The notes: generated by a model from the letters alone, not told the origin. Numbered from the stretch's first letter, positions 25,674 to 35,480 are shown. The stretch: DNA of 64,000 nucleotides from Thalassorhabdus alkalitolerans (GCF_042656585.1 NZ_JBHSPG010000023.1), one strand, 5' to 3'. Translations and numbers: made by a program.

Positions 25674-26231
25674 TTACTCTTTAAAATCTCTAAGGTCAAG
25701 CCGGTAGACATCATCACCTCTATCATTTGAAATGACAAAGTGACTCTCTTTTGCATAGTCTCTTAAGGCTTCAAGTTCTGCCTTCTCGGGCGAGCCTGAA
25801 AGTTGAGAAGTCCTGTTCTCTGTTCCTAGTATGTATTGCTGTATGTAAACAAGGGTTCCGTTTTCTCTAATCGGACCTTTTACAGGGATAAAGAAGCCCT
25901 GCTCTATTTGTTCTTCGTCGTTAAATATGTTGTGACCCACGCTCCCGCGAACAAAGGTGTAAAGGGACTCCAGGGGGAGTATTCTAGGCGTGTATTGATT
26001 TTCAAGTAAAGATTTGGAGCCTTCCTGAAGGTAGATACGGTATTCAAGCTTGGATAGTGTAACCTGTGTATCGGGCTGGCCGTGATATAAAGACATTTTA
26101 TGGTCTTCAGATATGATGTTTACGTCTACTTCTTTCACTTTAATATCGTTGGTAAGTGGATTGAGGGAACAAGCAGTGACTAAAAGAGATAATGACGCAG
26201 CCAGCGATAAGATGATATAGGTGCCGCGCAA
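25674..26231 (-). CDS. Lipoprotein of unknown function
   Basis: The 185-residue protein has a lipoprotein signal peptide (residues 1-21, lipobox LVTAC with the Cys at 21), so it should be anchored to the outer face of the membrane. The mature part mixes beta-like stretches (VNIISEDHKMSLYHG, VTLSKLEYRIYLQEG) with a helical end (KAELEALRDYAKESH). No family is recognised. The start is TTG behind AAAGGGGG. It is transcribed alone. Confidence 0.7.
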   Translation of the reverse strand: MRGTYIILSLAASLSLLVTACSLNPLTNDIKVKEVDVNIISEDHKMSLYHGQPDTQVTLSKLEYRIYLQEGSKSLLENQYTPRILPLESLYTFVRGSVGHNIFNDEEQIEQGFFIPVKGPIRENGTLVYIQQYILGTENRTSQLSGSPEKAELEALRDYAKESHFVISNDRGDDVYRLDLRDFKE

Positions 26232-26501
26232 TTAAAAACCCCCTTTCTAAAAAGCATTTTTGTAAAATATGGTGTTACATTATCATATTTTTTGGAATTA
26301 TTTAACCACTAATACATTATTTTCTTAAATATAAAAAGGGTTACTGCTTCGTAGTTTCTATATTTATACCTTTAATCTACCCCCTTGAAGAAGAATTCCT
26401 CACTTGTTTCATTGGCAATCAGGTTTCAAGAACCTTTATCACCTGAAAATAACTTCCATCAGGTTTCTTTCCAGCTCCTTAGTTGAGGATAGCTCTTATT
26501 G

Positions 26502-27353
26502 TCATTCTTTTTTCCGCATACGCTTCATACCAAGTAATATAAGAAGAATAAAGCTTGCTCCCATAATTATAAACATTATTAAAAAGCTTGCTCCTGCTCC
26601 ATACGTAATTGTATCTTGAAACGTCATAATCGGTGGTGCACCATATTCTGTTGGCATGATCAAGAAACGAGATATTTCTAAGTATCCTAAATGAAAGCCT
26701 ATGGATGCCCACAAACTATCTGTCCAGAGTCGCATTAGAGCCAAAGCTATGCCGAAAAAGAACAGTAAAATCATAGAGGGAATAATAAAGATGTTTTCAA
26801 CTGGTACCATTCCAACGATTACTTGTAATACTGAAACCCCAATGGAAACCCCCACAAATAAAAGTGTCTGTATGAACACAGAAAACCAGACGGTGAAACG
26901 GTGACGTAGCACATCGTAGACAAATCCGCGCAAGGCGAGTTCCTCAGGCAAAGCTTCGTAAAAAAACGCAATCAACATATTAAAAAGGAATGCACCGATC
27001 CAATACTGGGGTGCGTGCCATTGATCAATGGTAAGCCAACCTAATGAGCTGGAAATGAATAACCCAACGAAGAAGAGTCCGATCGCAAGAAAGAAGCCCG
27101 TAAAAAAGTGATGTGCTCTTTTTAAAGAATAGACGGGTCTTGTCGGCTTGCCCGTGACCCTATATAGTCTCTGATAAAAATATAAAATGGATGGCACAAC
27201 GATGAGACTCATCACGACTGCTTGAACGATGAATCTACCATCTCTAGTCATTAATAACTGATCTTCGACAATACTCCCAGCAAATGTAGCCAGGAATAAT
27301 CCGAGAGTGACTATTCCCCAACCACCAAGTAACATAGAGAACATATTTTTCAA
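26502..27353 (-). CDS. CPBP-family intramembrane metalloprotease
   Basis: The 283-residue membrane protein has eight or so helices and the Abi/CPBP motif EALPEELALRGFVYD (EExxxR) in the middle and a second motif with FHLGYLEISRF (the metal-binding His) near the C-terminus. Family members are prenyl-protein-protease-like; in bacteria they serve in bacteriocin immunity or regulation. The start is TTG at 27353 because GGGAGGA lies just before it; ATG at 27344 is the alternative. It follows the ABC permease gene by 88 bases and may belong to that operon. Confidence 0.85.
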   Translation of the reverse strand: MKNMFSMLLGGWGIVTLGLFLATFAGSIVEDQLLMTRDGRFIVQAVVMSLIVVPSILYFYQRLYRVTGKPTRPVYSLKRAHHFFTGFFLAIGLFFVGLFISSSLGWLTIDQWHAPQYWIGAFLFNMLIAFFYEALPEELALRGFVYDVLRHRFTVWFSVFIQTLLFVGVSIGVSVLQVIVGMVPVENIFIIPSMILLFFFGIALALMRLWTDSLWASIGFHLGYLEISRFLIMPTEYGAPPIMTFQDTITYGAGASFLIMFIIMGASFILLILLGMKRMRKKE

Positions 27354-27441
27354 CTTCGGTTCCTCCCCCCTCCCTGTCTTCTTTTCAATAGTATGCTTAC
27401 AATAATTATTTATAGGTTTATACAAATCTAAATGCCCCTGC

Positions 27442-28047
27442 TTAGAACGCTTTTCTCTGGTAAATAATAGTGGTAATTCCCCACGAAACAGCATAGAAGA
27501 ACAACACAATCACCGTCGCTCCTGTATATATAAAAGGGGTAGATAAACTGGAAATAAAATCAGTAATTGCTGTTAAATTCTCTGCTAAAAATATGAAAAT
27601 AGGTGGTCCAATACCTGCTAATAGAAGAAAGGTAATGAGAACAACATAAGATATATAGCCAGGCTTAAATATATAAAACAGAGGAAAGGTGAATGCAGAA
27701 AACAGCAGGAATAAACCACTGGCAATAGCAATATCTGTTGCCGAAAACAGAGTATTCGAAACAAATAATGCCAGACTAGTCACTACAATAGCTAAAATCA
27801 TATAAACAATAGCACCAATATAGCGCGACGCGATAATTTCTTTACGCGTATAAGGTAAGGAGTTTAATAAGATATTCGTCTGCGCTTTCTCATCGTAAGC
27901 AAATGAATTAAACGGAATAAAAACACTGGCAACGAGAAAAATCAAAGCAGGATGAGAATCCATAATAATAATAAAAGAGATGAAAGGAAGATAGATCCAT
28001 AGTTGCCGTTTTTGTAATATGACATCACGCCTGATTAAATTAAACAT
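27442..28047 (-). CDS. ABC-2 transporter permease (ATPase partner broken)
   Basis: The 201-residue protein has six hydrophobic segments and the conserved cytoplasmic block FAYDEKAQTNILLNSLPYTRKEIIASRY-type (FAYDEKAQTNILLNSLPYTR) of the ABC2_membrane_5 group. It overlaps the end of the ATP-binding gene by 8 bases, the usual arrangement. That ATPase has lost its Walker A half, so this permease lacks a cognate energiser here and is probably non-functional unless another ATPase serves it. Confidence 0.8.
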   Translation of the reverse strand: MFNLIRRDVILQKRQLWIYLPFISFIIIMDSHPALIFLVASVFIPFNSFAYDEKAQTNILLNSLPYTRKEIIASRYIGAIVYMILAIVVTSLALFVSNTLFSATDIAIASGLFLLFSAFTFPLFYIFKPGYISYVVLITFLLLAGIGPPIFIFLAENLTAITDFISSLSTPFIYTGATVIVLFFYAVSWGITTIIYQRKAF

Positions 28048-28465
28048 TTTGTTTGCCTCCTTTCATGTAATACATAATATCTTCCAATGATGCTTGTTCA
28101 ATGACAACAGAGTCTCTGAACGTATTTTTCACTGCTTGAATATTGTCTGTTAATGCCTCAAAGCCTGTTGGGGCACGATGAACATGAATGAAATCCGATT
28201 CCGTATCTCTATCCAAGAGATCAATGCCTCCTTTCACAAGTGCATAGTTTTCAGCTACATCGTGAATGGAGTGATTAAACATTAATTTCCCTTTATTAAT
28301 AAAAGCAATATAATCTGCGATACGATTTAAATCGGTCGTAATATGTGTGGAGAAAAAAATTGTTCGGTTGCCATCAACCATTAATTCTTGCAATAAATTC
28401 AGCAGTTCCCTTCTGAAAATAGGATCCAGCCCTGCTGTCGGTTCATCCATTATCACGTAATACAT
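28040..28465 (-). pseudogene. ABC transporter ATPase, C-terminal half only
   Basis: Homology starts abruptly at YYVIMDEPTAGLDPIFRREL (Walker B and D-loop) and runs through RTIFFSTHITTDLNRIADYI to the natural end. Walker A, the Q-loop and the signature LSGGQ, about 140 residues, are missing. At its 5' edge the sequence changes within a few bases into the beginning of a xylulokinase gene in another frame. The fusion shows a deletion between an ABC operon and the xyl operon. A GntR regulator usually precedes such ATPases and is also gone. Confidence 0.85.
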
Positions 28466-28631
28466 TTTTTGTTTCCTTAACCCAATCGTCTGGAGCTTGT
28501 TCGCTATACCCATCATGGTCATGAAAAATAGGATACGTGGCTGTCGTTTCACCTGCTACATTACCTTTTTCATCTACAAGTAAAGCTTTTACACTACTTG
28601 TTCCTAGATCTATGCCAATTACATATTCCAT
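28443..28631 (-). pseudogene. xylB: Xylulokinase gene, first ~60 codons only
   Basis: From an ATG at 28631, with AGGAG 8 bases upstream, the frame reads MEYVIGIDLGTSSVKALLVD and HDHDGYSEQAPDDWVKET. This is the FGGY-kinase N-terminus with the phosphate-binding DLGTSS loop, characteristic of XylB. Intact XylB has ~500 residues; here it runs into an ABC ATPase fragment near 28455-28475 and stops. It lies directly downstream of xylA, the normal position. D-xylulose cannot be phosphorylated by this product. Confidence 0.85.
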
Positions 28632-28684
28632 CCATTCCACTCCTACATTTTTATTGAATTTTAGACCTCTAGGTAATTCCCTCT

Positions 28685-28719
28685 ATAAAAAAGGAGCTGC
28701 TTCTTGCCTGCAGCTCCTG
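28685..28719 (-). terminator. Terminator between xylA and the xylB fragment
   Basis: On the minus strand AGGAGCTGC pairs perfectly with GCAGCTCCT and six T follow. Full-length transcripts must read through it to reach xylB. Confidence 0.8.
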
Positions 28720-28727
28720 CTTTTGTT

Positions 28728-30056
28728 TTACACCTTTGCCGGCACTCCGGCTTTCAGAATATATTGATTCAATATTCCTTTTATCATTTCCTGATGTCCG
28801 GATTCATTTTTAATAGTGTTCTCCATTGCATACTCTTGAAGTTCCTTAAAGGAAACTTTATTTTCGATGATAGCTTTTCCAACGCCTTCCTCGAAGCTAG
28901 AGTAACGCTTAGCAATGATATTTTCAAAGACTTGATCTTCTATTAATTGTTGAGCAACCTTGCAGCCATAGGCAAAAGTGTCCATTCCTACGATATGTCC
29001 ATGCACAAGATCAATCGGTTCAAAAGAAGGTCGACGAACTTTGGCGTCAAAGTTGAGTCCCCCGTTACCTAAACCTCCGTTTTTGAGTATCTCATACATA
29101 GCTAACACAGCACTGTAAATGTCAGATGGGAATTCATCAGTGTCCCATCCTAAAAGCATGTCTCCTTGATTAGCATCTACAGAGCCTAGGATACCGTGCT
29201 CTCTAGCATATCGTAATTCATGTTCAAATGTATGTCCTGCCAATGTTGCATGATTGGCTTCAATGTTAACTTTAAAGTGATCTGTCAGATTATAGTGCTG
29301 TAAAAATGCATAAGTTGTTGCCGTATCAAAATCATACTGATGCTTTGTTGGTTCTTTTGGTTTTGGCTCTATTAAAAATTGACCTTCATAACCTATTTCT
29401 TTCGCGTAATCAACTGCCATATGATAAAAACGCGCCAGATTATCAAGCTCAAATTTTGTATCTGTGTAAAGAAGTGTTTCGTAACCTTCACGCCCGCCCC
29501 AGAATACATAATTTTTCGCATCAAGCTCTTTTGCTATCTCTAATTGCTTTTTTACTTTAGCTGCTGCATAAGCATAAACATCAGCATTGTTTGACGTAGC
29601 TGCCCCAAACATAAAGCGGGGGTGGCTAAACATATTAGAAGTATTCCATAGTAAAGACACATTCTGGGCTTTCATTTGTTTTTCTAGAAGACTAACAATT
29701 TCATCAAGATTTTGATTATACTCTTTTAGGTTACTTCCTTCTGGAGCCACATCTACATCATGAAATGCAAAGTAATCAAAGCCAAGCTTATCGATGAATT
29801 CAAAATTTGCTTCAACTCTAACTTTAGCCTGATCCATCCCACTATACTGATCCCAAGGTCGCTGCATGGTAGGAGACCCAAAAGGATCGGAGCCATCCAT
29901 GGTAAAGGTATGCCAGTAGGCAACTGAAAAACGAAGAAGTTCTTTCATTGTCTTTCCTGCAATTGATTCATCGGGATTATAATGTTTAAAGGCAAGAGGG
30001 TTATTACTGTTCATTCCTTCATATTTTATTTTTTCTATATTTTTGAAATAATCCAT
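28728..30056 (-). CDS. xylA: Xylose isomerase
   Basis: Converts D-xylose to D-xylulose using two divalent metals. The 442 residues match the class II enzyme. Visible active-site blocks: YFAFHDVDVAPEG near residue 100 (catalytic His and Asp), FWGGREGYETLL near 190, LIEPKPKEPTKHQYDFD near 235 (metal-binding Glu, Lys), NIEANHATLAGH near 270 and GSVDANQGDMLLGWDTDEFP near 300 (metal-binding Asp residues). It lies 29 bases after the alpha-xylosidase gene in the same operon. The normal next gene, xylB, is truncated. Confidence 0.97.
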   Translation of the reverse strand: MDYFKNIEKIKYEGMNSNNPLAFKHYNPDESIAGKTMKELLRFSVAYWHTFTMDGSDPFGSPTMQRPWDQYSGMDQAKVRVEANFEFIDKLGFDYFAFHDVDVAPEGSNLKEYNQNLDEIVSLLEKQMKAQNVSLLWNTSNMFSHPRFMFGAATSNNADVYAYAAAKVKKQLEIAKELDAKNYVFWGGREGYETLLYTDTKFELDNLARFYHMAVDYAKEIGYEGQFLIEPKPKEPTKHQYDFDTATTYAFLQHYNLTDHFKVNIEANHATLAGHTFEHELRYAREHGILGSVDANQGDMLLGWDTDEFPSDIYSAVLAMYEILKNGGLGNGGLNFDAKVRRPSFEPIDLVHGHIVGMDTFAYGCKVAQQLIEDQVFENIIAKRYSSFEEGVGKAIIENKVSFKELQEYAMENTIKNESGHQEMIKGILNQYILKAGVPAKV

Positions 30057-30085
30057 TTCTTACACCTCTTAGTGACGTAATATTT

Positions 30086-32107
30086 TTATTCTTCAAAAAG
30101 ATTTACTGATAACTCAGACCCTTCTCTTAGAAAAACTGGTATAGACTCTAGTGGGGCAGAACATTCTATAAATTGGCCGCCTTCATAGGTCTTATGAGTG
30201 TTTACGTCTTTCCAAACCTGTCCTTCTGGCAAATACAACTTCCTTGAACGCTCACCTTCATAAAAAATAGGAGCTACTAAAATATCTGGCCCAAACATAT
30301 AAGTATCTTCTATGTCCCATGCTTCTTTATCTTTTGGGAAATCATAGAAAAGGGGCCTCATAGGTGGTGTTCCATCTTGATGTGCTTCAACCATCAACTT
30401 TGTGATATAAGGACGAAGGTTCTCTCTGATGGTCATATACTTTTTGAATATGTTATATGCTTCCTCTCCGTAGCTCCAAACTTCATTATCAGCGCCACTA
30501 TCCCTGAGACCTCCACCGCTAGTGCCTAATGGTTCGGAATGCGGTTCTCTATCTCCATGAAGCCTGAATACAGAACAGAATGCCCCAAATTGAAACCAAC
30601 GAACAATACATTCTCTAAAAGAAGGGTCATCCGGGTAACCTCCATGAAATCCTCCTATGTCTGTAGTCCACCACGGTATACCGGCTAAGCCCATGTTCAA
30701 TCCAATAGAAAACTGGTTTCTAAGAGATTTAAAACTTGAATCTATGTCACCTGACCAGACTAAAGCTCCGTATCGTTGACTTCCCGCCCAGGCAGACCTA
30801 ACTAAATTAATAATCCCTTCATGACCTTCTTCTTTCATTCCGTCAAAAAAAGTTTTAGCGTACATAGCCGGATAAATATTACCTACTTGAACATTGGGAC
30901 CTTTATGGTACCTATAGTTATCAAAATCATATATAGAGTATTCTGGTTCAGCTTCATCTAACCAAAATAAATTAGTACCTTTATCGTAGTAGTTTTTCTT
31001 TGCTTTTTCCCAAACATATTTCCTTGCATCTGGGTTTGTTGCATCAAAGAATACCGTATTCCCTAGAAAATCCATAGTTGTTCTTATTCCTCTATCAGTT
31101 CGAACAAGCAACCCTTTTTGAAGCATCTCTTCATAATTTTCACTAGTTTTATCTACAGTCGGCCAAATTGAAATCATTAATTCAATACCCATCTCTTTTA
31201 ACTCTTGGATCATCCCATCAGGATCAGGCCAGTAATCTAAATCAAACTTCCAGTCCCCTTGATTTGTCCAATGAAAATAATCTATAACGATCACTGAAAT
31301 AGGAAGGTTTCTTCTTTTATACTCTCTAGCAACATTTAACAACTCTTCTTGTGTTTGATAACGTAATTTACATTGCCAAAAGCCCATCGCATAATCAGGC
31401 ATCATAGGAACAGTTCCTGTAGCTTTTGCATACTGTTTTTCTATCTCTGCTGGAGTGTCACCAGAGGTAATCCAGAAATCCAACTGTTTTGTTGATTGGA
31501 CAAACCACTCAGTGATATTTTTACTAAAAGCAACTTTCCCAATAGCTGGATTGTTCCATAAAAAACCATAACCTAGACTAGATAAGGCAAAAGGTACTGT
31601 TGACTGAGAATTCCTATGAGCTAGCTCTAATGTACAATTCTTTAAATCTAAATTTGATTGTTGATATTGACCCATTCCAAAGATTTTTTCGTTTGGGTGC
31701 GACTCAAACCGAAGAGTTAACTGGTAATCTCCACCGAGGATTGGCTTGAATTCTCTAGCTTCGATATTCAAGGCACTTTTAAACTCCTTGACATCATCTC
31801 TTTTATCCCTTTTTCGTACGAATTCTTCTAAAAGTATTTCTCCTTTACTATTAAAGAAAGTTATTTTTCCGCCGTTTGTAATTTCAGCACTGATTTTTCC
31901 ATTCTTTATTACCGCTTTCTCTTCATAAATTCTAATATCTGCCTCAATGTCTTCAGGAGGAAGCAATGCCCAATCTTCATTTTGCATGGCTTCCATATGA
32001 GTGGCACGCACTCTAAAACTATTTTCTCCCCACGGTTCTACCCAGAGCTTCTCACTGTCATATAACCTGACTAACCTTTGATTTTCTACTTTAAAGTAAT
32101 TGTTCAA
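30086..32107 (-). CDS. Alpha-xylosidase (GH31, YicI-like)
   Basis: Releases D-xylose from alpha-xylosides such as isoprimeverose. The 673-residue enzyme has an N-terminal beta-sandwich and a TIM barrel with the GH31 nucleophile Asp384 in FWLDEAEPEY and the acid/base Asp454 in WSGDIDSSF. WQCKLRY and IDYFHW around residues 245-280 are typical of alpha-xylosidases rather than alpha-glucosidases. There is no signal peptide, so the substrate must be imported, which fits the ABC transporter genes just upstream. The xylA gene follows within 29 bases. Confidence 0.92.
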   Translation of the reverse strand: MNNYFKVENQRLVRLYDSEKLWVEPWGENSFRVRATHMEAMQNEDWALLPPEDIEADIRIYEEKAVIKNGKISAEITNGGKITFFNSKGEILLEEFVRKRDKRDDVKEFKSALNIEAREFKPILGGDYQLTLRFESHPNEKIFGMGQYQQSNLDLKNCTLELAHRNSQSTVPFALSSLGYGFLWNNPAIGKVAFSKNITEWFVQSTKQLDFWITSGDTPAEIEKQYAKATGTVPMMPDYAMGFWQCKLRYQTQEELLNVAREYKRRNLPISVIVIDYFHWTNQGDWKFDLDYWPDPDGMIQELKEMGIELMISIWPTVDKTSENYEEMLQKGLLVRTDRGIRTTMDFLGNTVFFDATNPDARKYVWEKAKKNYYDKGTNLFWLDEAEPEYSIYDFDNYRYHKGPNVQVGNIYPAMYAKTFFDGMKEEGHEGIINLVRSAWAGSQRYGALVWSGDIDSSFKSLRNQFSIGLNMGLAGIPWWTTDIGGFHGGYPDDPSFRECIVRWFQFGAFCSVFRLHGDREPHSEPLGTSGGGLRDSGADNEVWSYGEEAYNIFKKYMTIRENLRPYITKLMVEAHQDGTPPMRPLFYDFPKDKEAWDIEDTYMFGPDILVAPIFYEGERSRKLYLPEGQVWKDVNTHKTYEGGQFIECSAPLESIPVFLREGSELSVNLFEE

Positions 32108-32151
32108 TTTCTATACCTCCAATTTTCTGTATGCTAGTAAAGGGTGGTTTA

Positions 32152-32982
32152 TCACTTTTCAGACCCAGCTGTAATACCGCTAACAATGTACTTTTGCATA
32201 GCTATAAACAATATGATTATAGGAAGCGCTGCTACGGTGGCCACAGCCATTAAGCTTTCATACTGCGTTCCATATTGCCCTATAAACTGAGTAATCCCAA
32301 CTGTTAAAGGTCGAACACTCTCATCTGAAGTAAGCGTTAATGCAAAAATTAGATCTCCCCAAGCAAATAAGAAACTAAATGTCCCAACGGTTAAGAGCAT
32401 GGGACCCGTCAGTGGTAACACAACTCTTATAAATGCTGTAAAACGGTTACAACCATCAATTAGAGCAGATTCTTCAAGTCCTTTAGGGATTGAGAGAAAA
32501 AATGGTCGCATGATTAATACAGCAAACGGGAGCGCTATTGTAGTGTTGCCTAGTATTAAAGCTGGAAAGCTATTGAGTAAATTCAAATTACTAAAGAAAA
32601 TAAACAAAGGCATTGCCATCATGATTCCCGGAACCATTTGCGTGACAAGAAGGATAAGCAAGAATGCTCCAGTCCCTTTTAACCTGTACCTTGCCATCGC
32701 ATACGCAGCAGGAAGAGCTAGCAAGAGAGTCAAAATGGTAGTTCCTATAGCTACTATGAAAGAATTGCGCAAATACATTAGAACACTTTGATCTTCAATA
32801 ACGTTGTTTATATAAGCACTGAAATCAAGAGTGTCAGGAATAATGACTGGAGGGATAGCAAATATATCTGATGATGGTTTAACGGAAGTGGCAATCATCC
32901 AGTAAATTGGGAAGAGAAAAATACCTGTTATAAATATTGCTGCTACAAATAACAAATATTGTTTAAGTGTATATTTCTTCAC
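32152..32982 (-). CDS. Sugar ABC transporter permease (MalG family)
   Basis: One of two membrane subunits of a carbohydrate importer. 276 residues with six helices, and the EAA motif EESALIDGCNRFTAFIRVVLPL at residues ~190-211 that contacts the ATPase. It overlaps the start of the MalF-type gene's stop by four bases. Together with the binding protein upstream and the MsmX-type ATPase encoded divergently it should import an alpha-xyloside or xylo-oligosaccharide. Confidence 0.92.
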   Translation of the reverse strand: MKKYTLKQYLLFVAAIFITGIFLFPIYWMIATSVKPSSDIFAIPPVIIPDTLDFSAYINNVIEDQSVLMYLRNSFIVAIGTTILTLLLALPAAYAMARYRLKGTGAFLLILLVTQMVPGIMMAMPLFIFFSNLNLLNSFPALILGNTTIALPFAVLIMRPFFLSIPKGLEESALIDGCNRFTAFIRVVLPLTGPMLLTVGTFSFLFAWGDLIFALTLTSDESVRPLTVGITQFIGQYGTQYESLMAVATVAALPIIILFIAMQKYIVSGITAGSEK

Positions 32983-33914
32983 TCTGTCTCCTCCTTTCTA
33001 CTTAAATAGATGTAGATTAGAGCCACAAAAGTTAAAATGACTAATATAACAGTTGATACAACCCCACTTAGACTAAATTCATAATTTACAAAAGCCAATT
33101 CATATGCATAAAAAGGTAGAACATAAGTTGAATTTACAGGACCGCCGCCAGTCATAATTAAAATTAAATCAAACACTTTAAAGGTATAAATAATACCTAG
33201 TACAAGAATTACTAATAGAGAAGGTTTTAACAGTGGCAATGTAAGAGAGAAAAATGATCTTATTTTTGAAGCCCCGTCTATTCTAGCTGCTTCATAGATA
33301 TCTTTTGGCAAGGATTGAAGCGCTGCCAGGATTAAGATCATGTTAAAAGGGATTCCTATCCAAACATTAGTTACTATCACTGCGAACAAAGCTGTACTTT
33401 GCTGACCTAACCAATTAACTGATTGATCAATTATCCCCAATTGTATTAGTAAGTAATTGATAATTCCGTAATCAACATCTAACAGCCAAGTAAACAATGT
33501 TCCTGTTATAACCATTGGTGTCATCCAGGCTAACAATAAAATAGAACGAAAAAAGTTTCTAAAAGGGAAATCTTGATTAAAAAACAAAGCTAACAAAAAT
33601 CCAATCCCAAACTGCAATACGATACAAGAAACAGTATAAATAAGCGTGTTACCTAGAGCTGTTAAGAATAAAGGGTTCTGTAATACTTGTACAAAGTTTT
33701 CAATTCCAATAAATGATCCACCAGCTCCTAAATTCATTAAGGTTACATCTTGAAAACTAAGTATTATGTTATAGGCGATAGGGTAAATCATGAATATCAA
33801 GACATATAATAGAGCTGGTAAAAGAAACAAATACTTAAATAAGCTTTTTTTAAAAATCAACCTTGGAAGAAGCAAATTATTGCTCCTTCCAAGTTGAGTT
33901 ACTCTTTTTTCCAT
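32979..33914 (-). CDS. Sugar ABC transporter permease (MalF family)
   Basis: The second membrane subunit of the same importer: 311 residues, an N-terminal helix (YLFLLPALLYVLIFMIYPIA) and five more helices, with the EAA motif YEAARIDGASKIRSFFSLTLPL near residues 220-240. It lies 35 bases after the binding-protein gene and overlaps the MalG-type gene. AAGGAGG-like sequence (GGAGGG) precedes the ATG. Confidence 0.92.
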   Translation of the reverse strand: MEKRVTQLGRSNNLLLPRLIFKKSLFKYLFLLPALLYVLIFMIYPIAYNIILSFQDVTLMNLGAGGSFIGIENFVQVLQNPLFLTALGNTLIYTVSCIVLQFGIGFLLALFFNQDFPFRNFFRSILLLAWMTPMVITGTLFTWLLDVDYGIINYLLIQLGIIDQSVNWLGQQSTALFAVIVTNVWIGIPFNMILILAALQSLPKDIYEAARIDGASKIRSFFSLTLPLLKPSLLVILVLGIIYTFKVFDLILIMTGGGPVNSTYVLPFYAYELAFVNYEFSLSGVVSTVILVILTFVALIYIYLSRKEETE

Positions 33915-33949
33915 CTTTACCCTCCTTATAGTGACGAGGTGATACTTGG

Positions 33950-35203
33950 TTAAGGTAACAGAGGAGTAACGCGTTCATCTGCTTCATTTAAAACTTCCTC
34001 AACATCTTCCCCCATTAAAGATCTTTGAAGTGATTCTTGAATGATTGTTGAAATTTCAGGATAGTTGCTTCCGTATGCCCTTGGTTGAGCCGTTTCTAGC
34101 TGATCTATAAAGACTCTTAATTGCTCATCTTGATTCCAAATGTAATCATCGTCATCGCCTACATCAACTCTGCTTGGTAATCGCCCTCCATCCTCATGAG
34201 TTGGACCTAAAACTTCTGGCTGCTGAGTATACTTTAGAAATTCCCAAGCCTCTTCTTTATGTTCAGATGTCGAAGTAATCGCCCAATTTTCCCCACCCAG
34301 GATGGACGCTTCCTGATTTCCTGCAGGCATAGTAACCACGTCCCAATTTAAATCTTCAGCCTCGTTTCTTATATTTGGAACTTGCCAAGGGCCATTAACC
34401 ATCATGGCTACGTTTTCAAGCTGGAAATGAGTTCTTAAATCTTGTTGATCCCAGTTAATTACGTTTTCAGACATTGATCCTTCATCGATCATTTGTTGCA
34501 GAAACTCCATAGAAGATATAGCCTCTGCACTAGACAAGCTGTCTAAATCCGCTCCTGACTGCCAAAGAAAAGGAAGGTATTGGAAGGTGCCTTGTTCATC
34601 TCTTACAGCACTAAATGCAAAACCGTACGTGTCATCAGTGGTTAACTGATCAGCCACGTCTTCCAGTTCTTCCCAAGTGGATGGAGGTTCAGTAACACCA
34701 GCCTCTTCCAACATATCAACATTATAAAAAAGAGCTAATGCATTACTATTATTAGGGATCCCATAGTTTCTTCCATCAAATATAGTAGATTCCCATGCTC
34801 CTTCATAATAATGTTCTGCCTCTCCCCACTCTTCCACTTCCTCTGTAATATCTGCAAAAGCACCAGCTTCAGCAAACGCTTGGTGAGCAGGATTATCTAC
34901 TAAGACTATATCTGGTAATTGATTACCTGCTATTCCTTGTGATATACGTTGATTAAGATCTGCATTTGGTACATAAGTACGTTCAAAGGTTATGTGGGGG
35001 TTTTCTTCTTCATATGCTTCAAGCAACTCAATTTGTTGTCTACCATGGGCAGCATCGTTCTCAAAATAGTCCCAAACAGTCAAGGTAATTTGGCCATTAC
35101 CCTCATTACCCGTACTACCTTCTTCCGCTCCATTTCCACAGCCTGCCAATAATACTAAACTTGAAACTGACAAAACTACTATTTTTTTTGTAGACGCTTT
35201 CAA
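33950..35203 (-). CDS. Sugar-binding lipoprotein of the xyloside ABC importer
   Basis: An extracellular solute-binding protein of family 1 (~417 residues). It has a lipoprotein signal peptide with lipobox LLAGC followed by a Gly/Glu-rich tether (GNGAEEGSTGNEGNG). The mature part shows TVWDYFEN, GIPNNSNALALFYN and GGENWAITSTSEHKEEAWEF, normal for this family. The start is taken as the TTG at 35203, eleven bases after AAAGGATGG; the ATG at 35215 overlaps that site. It is the first gene of the operon, with xylO in its promoter region. The mature protein is acidic, as expected in a halophile. Confidence 0.9.
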   Translation of the reverse strand: MKASTKKIVVLSVSSLVLLAGCGNGAEEGSTGNEGNGQITLTVWDYFENDAAHGRQQIELLEAYEEENPHITFERTYVPNADLNQRISQGIAGNQLPDIVLVDNPAHQAFAEAGAFADITEEVEEWGEAEHYYEGAWESTIFDGRNYGIPNNSNALALFYNVDMLEEAGVTEPPSTWEELEDVADQLTTDDTYGFAFSAVRDEQGTFQYLPFLWQSGADLDSLSSAEAISSMEFLQQMIDEGSMSENVINWDQQDLRTHFQLENVAMMVNGPWQVPNIRNEAEDLNWDVVTMPAGNQEASILGGENWAITSTSEHKEEAWEFLKYTQQPEVLGPTHEDGGRLPSRVDVGDDDDYIWNQDEQLRVFIDQLETAQPRAYGSNYPEISTIIQESLQRSLMGEDVEEVLNEADERVTPLLP

Positions 35204-35261
35204 AAAACACACCATCCTTTAATAAAGTAATTAAAAACTATAGACACTGTCCTTCAATTCA

Positions 35262-35286
35262 TTAGTTTGTTTACTGTATAAACTAA
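35262..35286. promoter_or_regulatory. xylO, XylR operator
   Basis: TTAGTTTGTTTACTGTATAAACTAA is nearly the B. subtilis xyl operator (TTAGTTTGTTT...CAAACTAA). It lies 59 bases upstream of the binding-protein gene start and should control the importer/xylosidase/xylA operon. Confidence 0.85.
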
Positions 35287-35444
35287 TTGCAGTTTAACTT
35301 ATAATCCGGGCTTATGTAAATAGTTTTTTTAATATTTAGTTATTTATTGATCAGTTTTTTCCTAGAATATATAACCTTTAGTGTTGTTAAATTATTTTTA
35401 ACATCTAATACCTTGCTTTTTAAACTAAAAGAAAACCTATAACT

Positions 35445-35480
35445 TTGTTATATTATTAAACTAAGTTTATTGATTATTTC
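35445..35480. promoter_or_regulatory. Second xylO-like half sites before xylR
   Basis: ATTAAACTAAGTTTAT around 35454-35470 contains the inverted halves TAAACT/AGTTTA close together. It resembles partial xylO sequence and may allow XylR to limit its own transcription. The match is weaker than the site at 35262. Confidence 0.4.

Noticed and set aside
28040..28552. A new fused protein made of the xylB/ABC junction
   Set aside because: The frame that crosses the junction begins with 29 codons that are not XylB-like and has no ribosome site. The true xylB frame ends soon after the junction, so no meaningful fusion protein is made.
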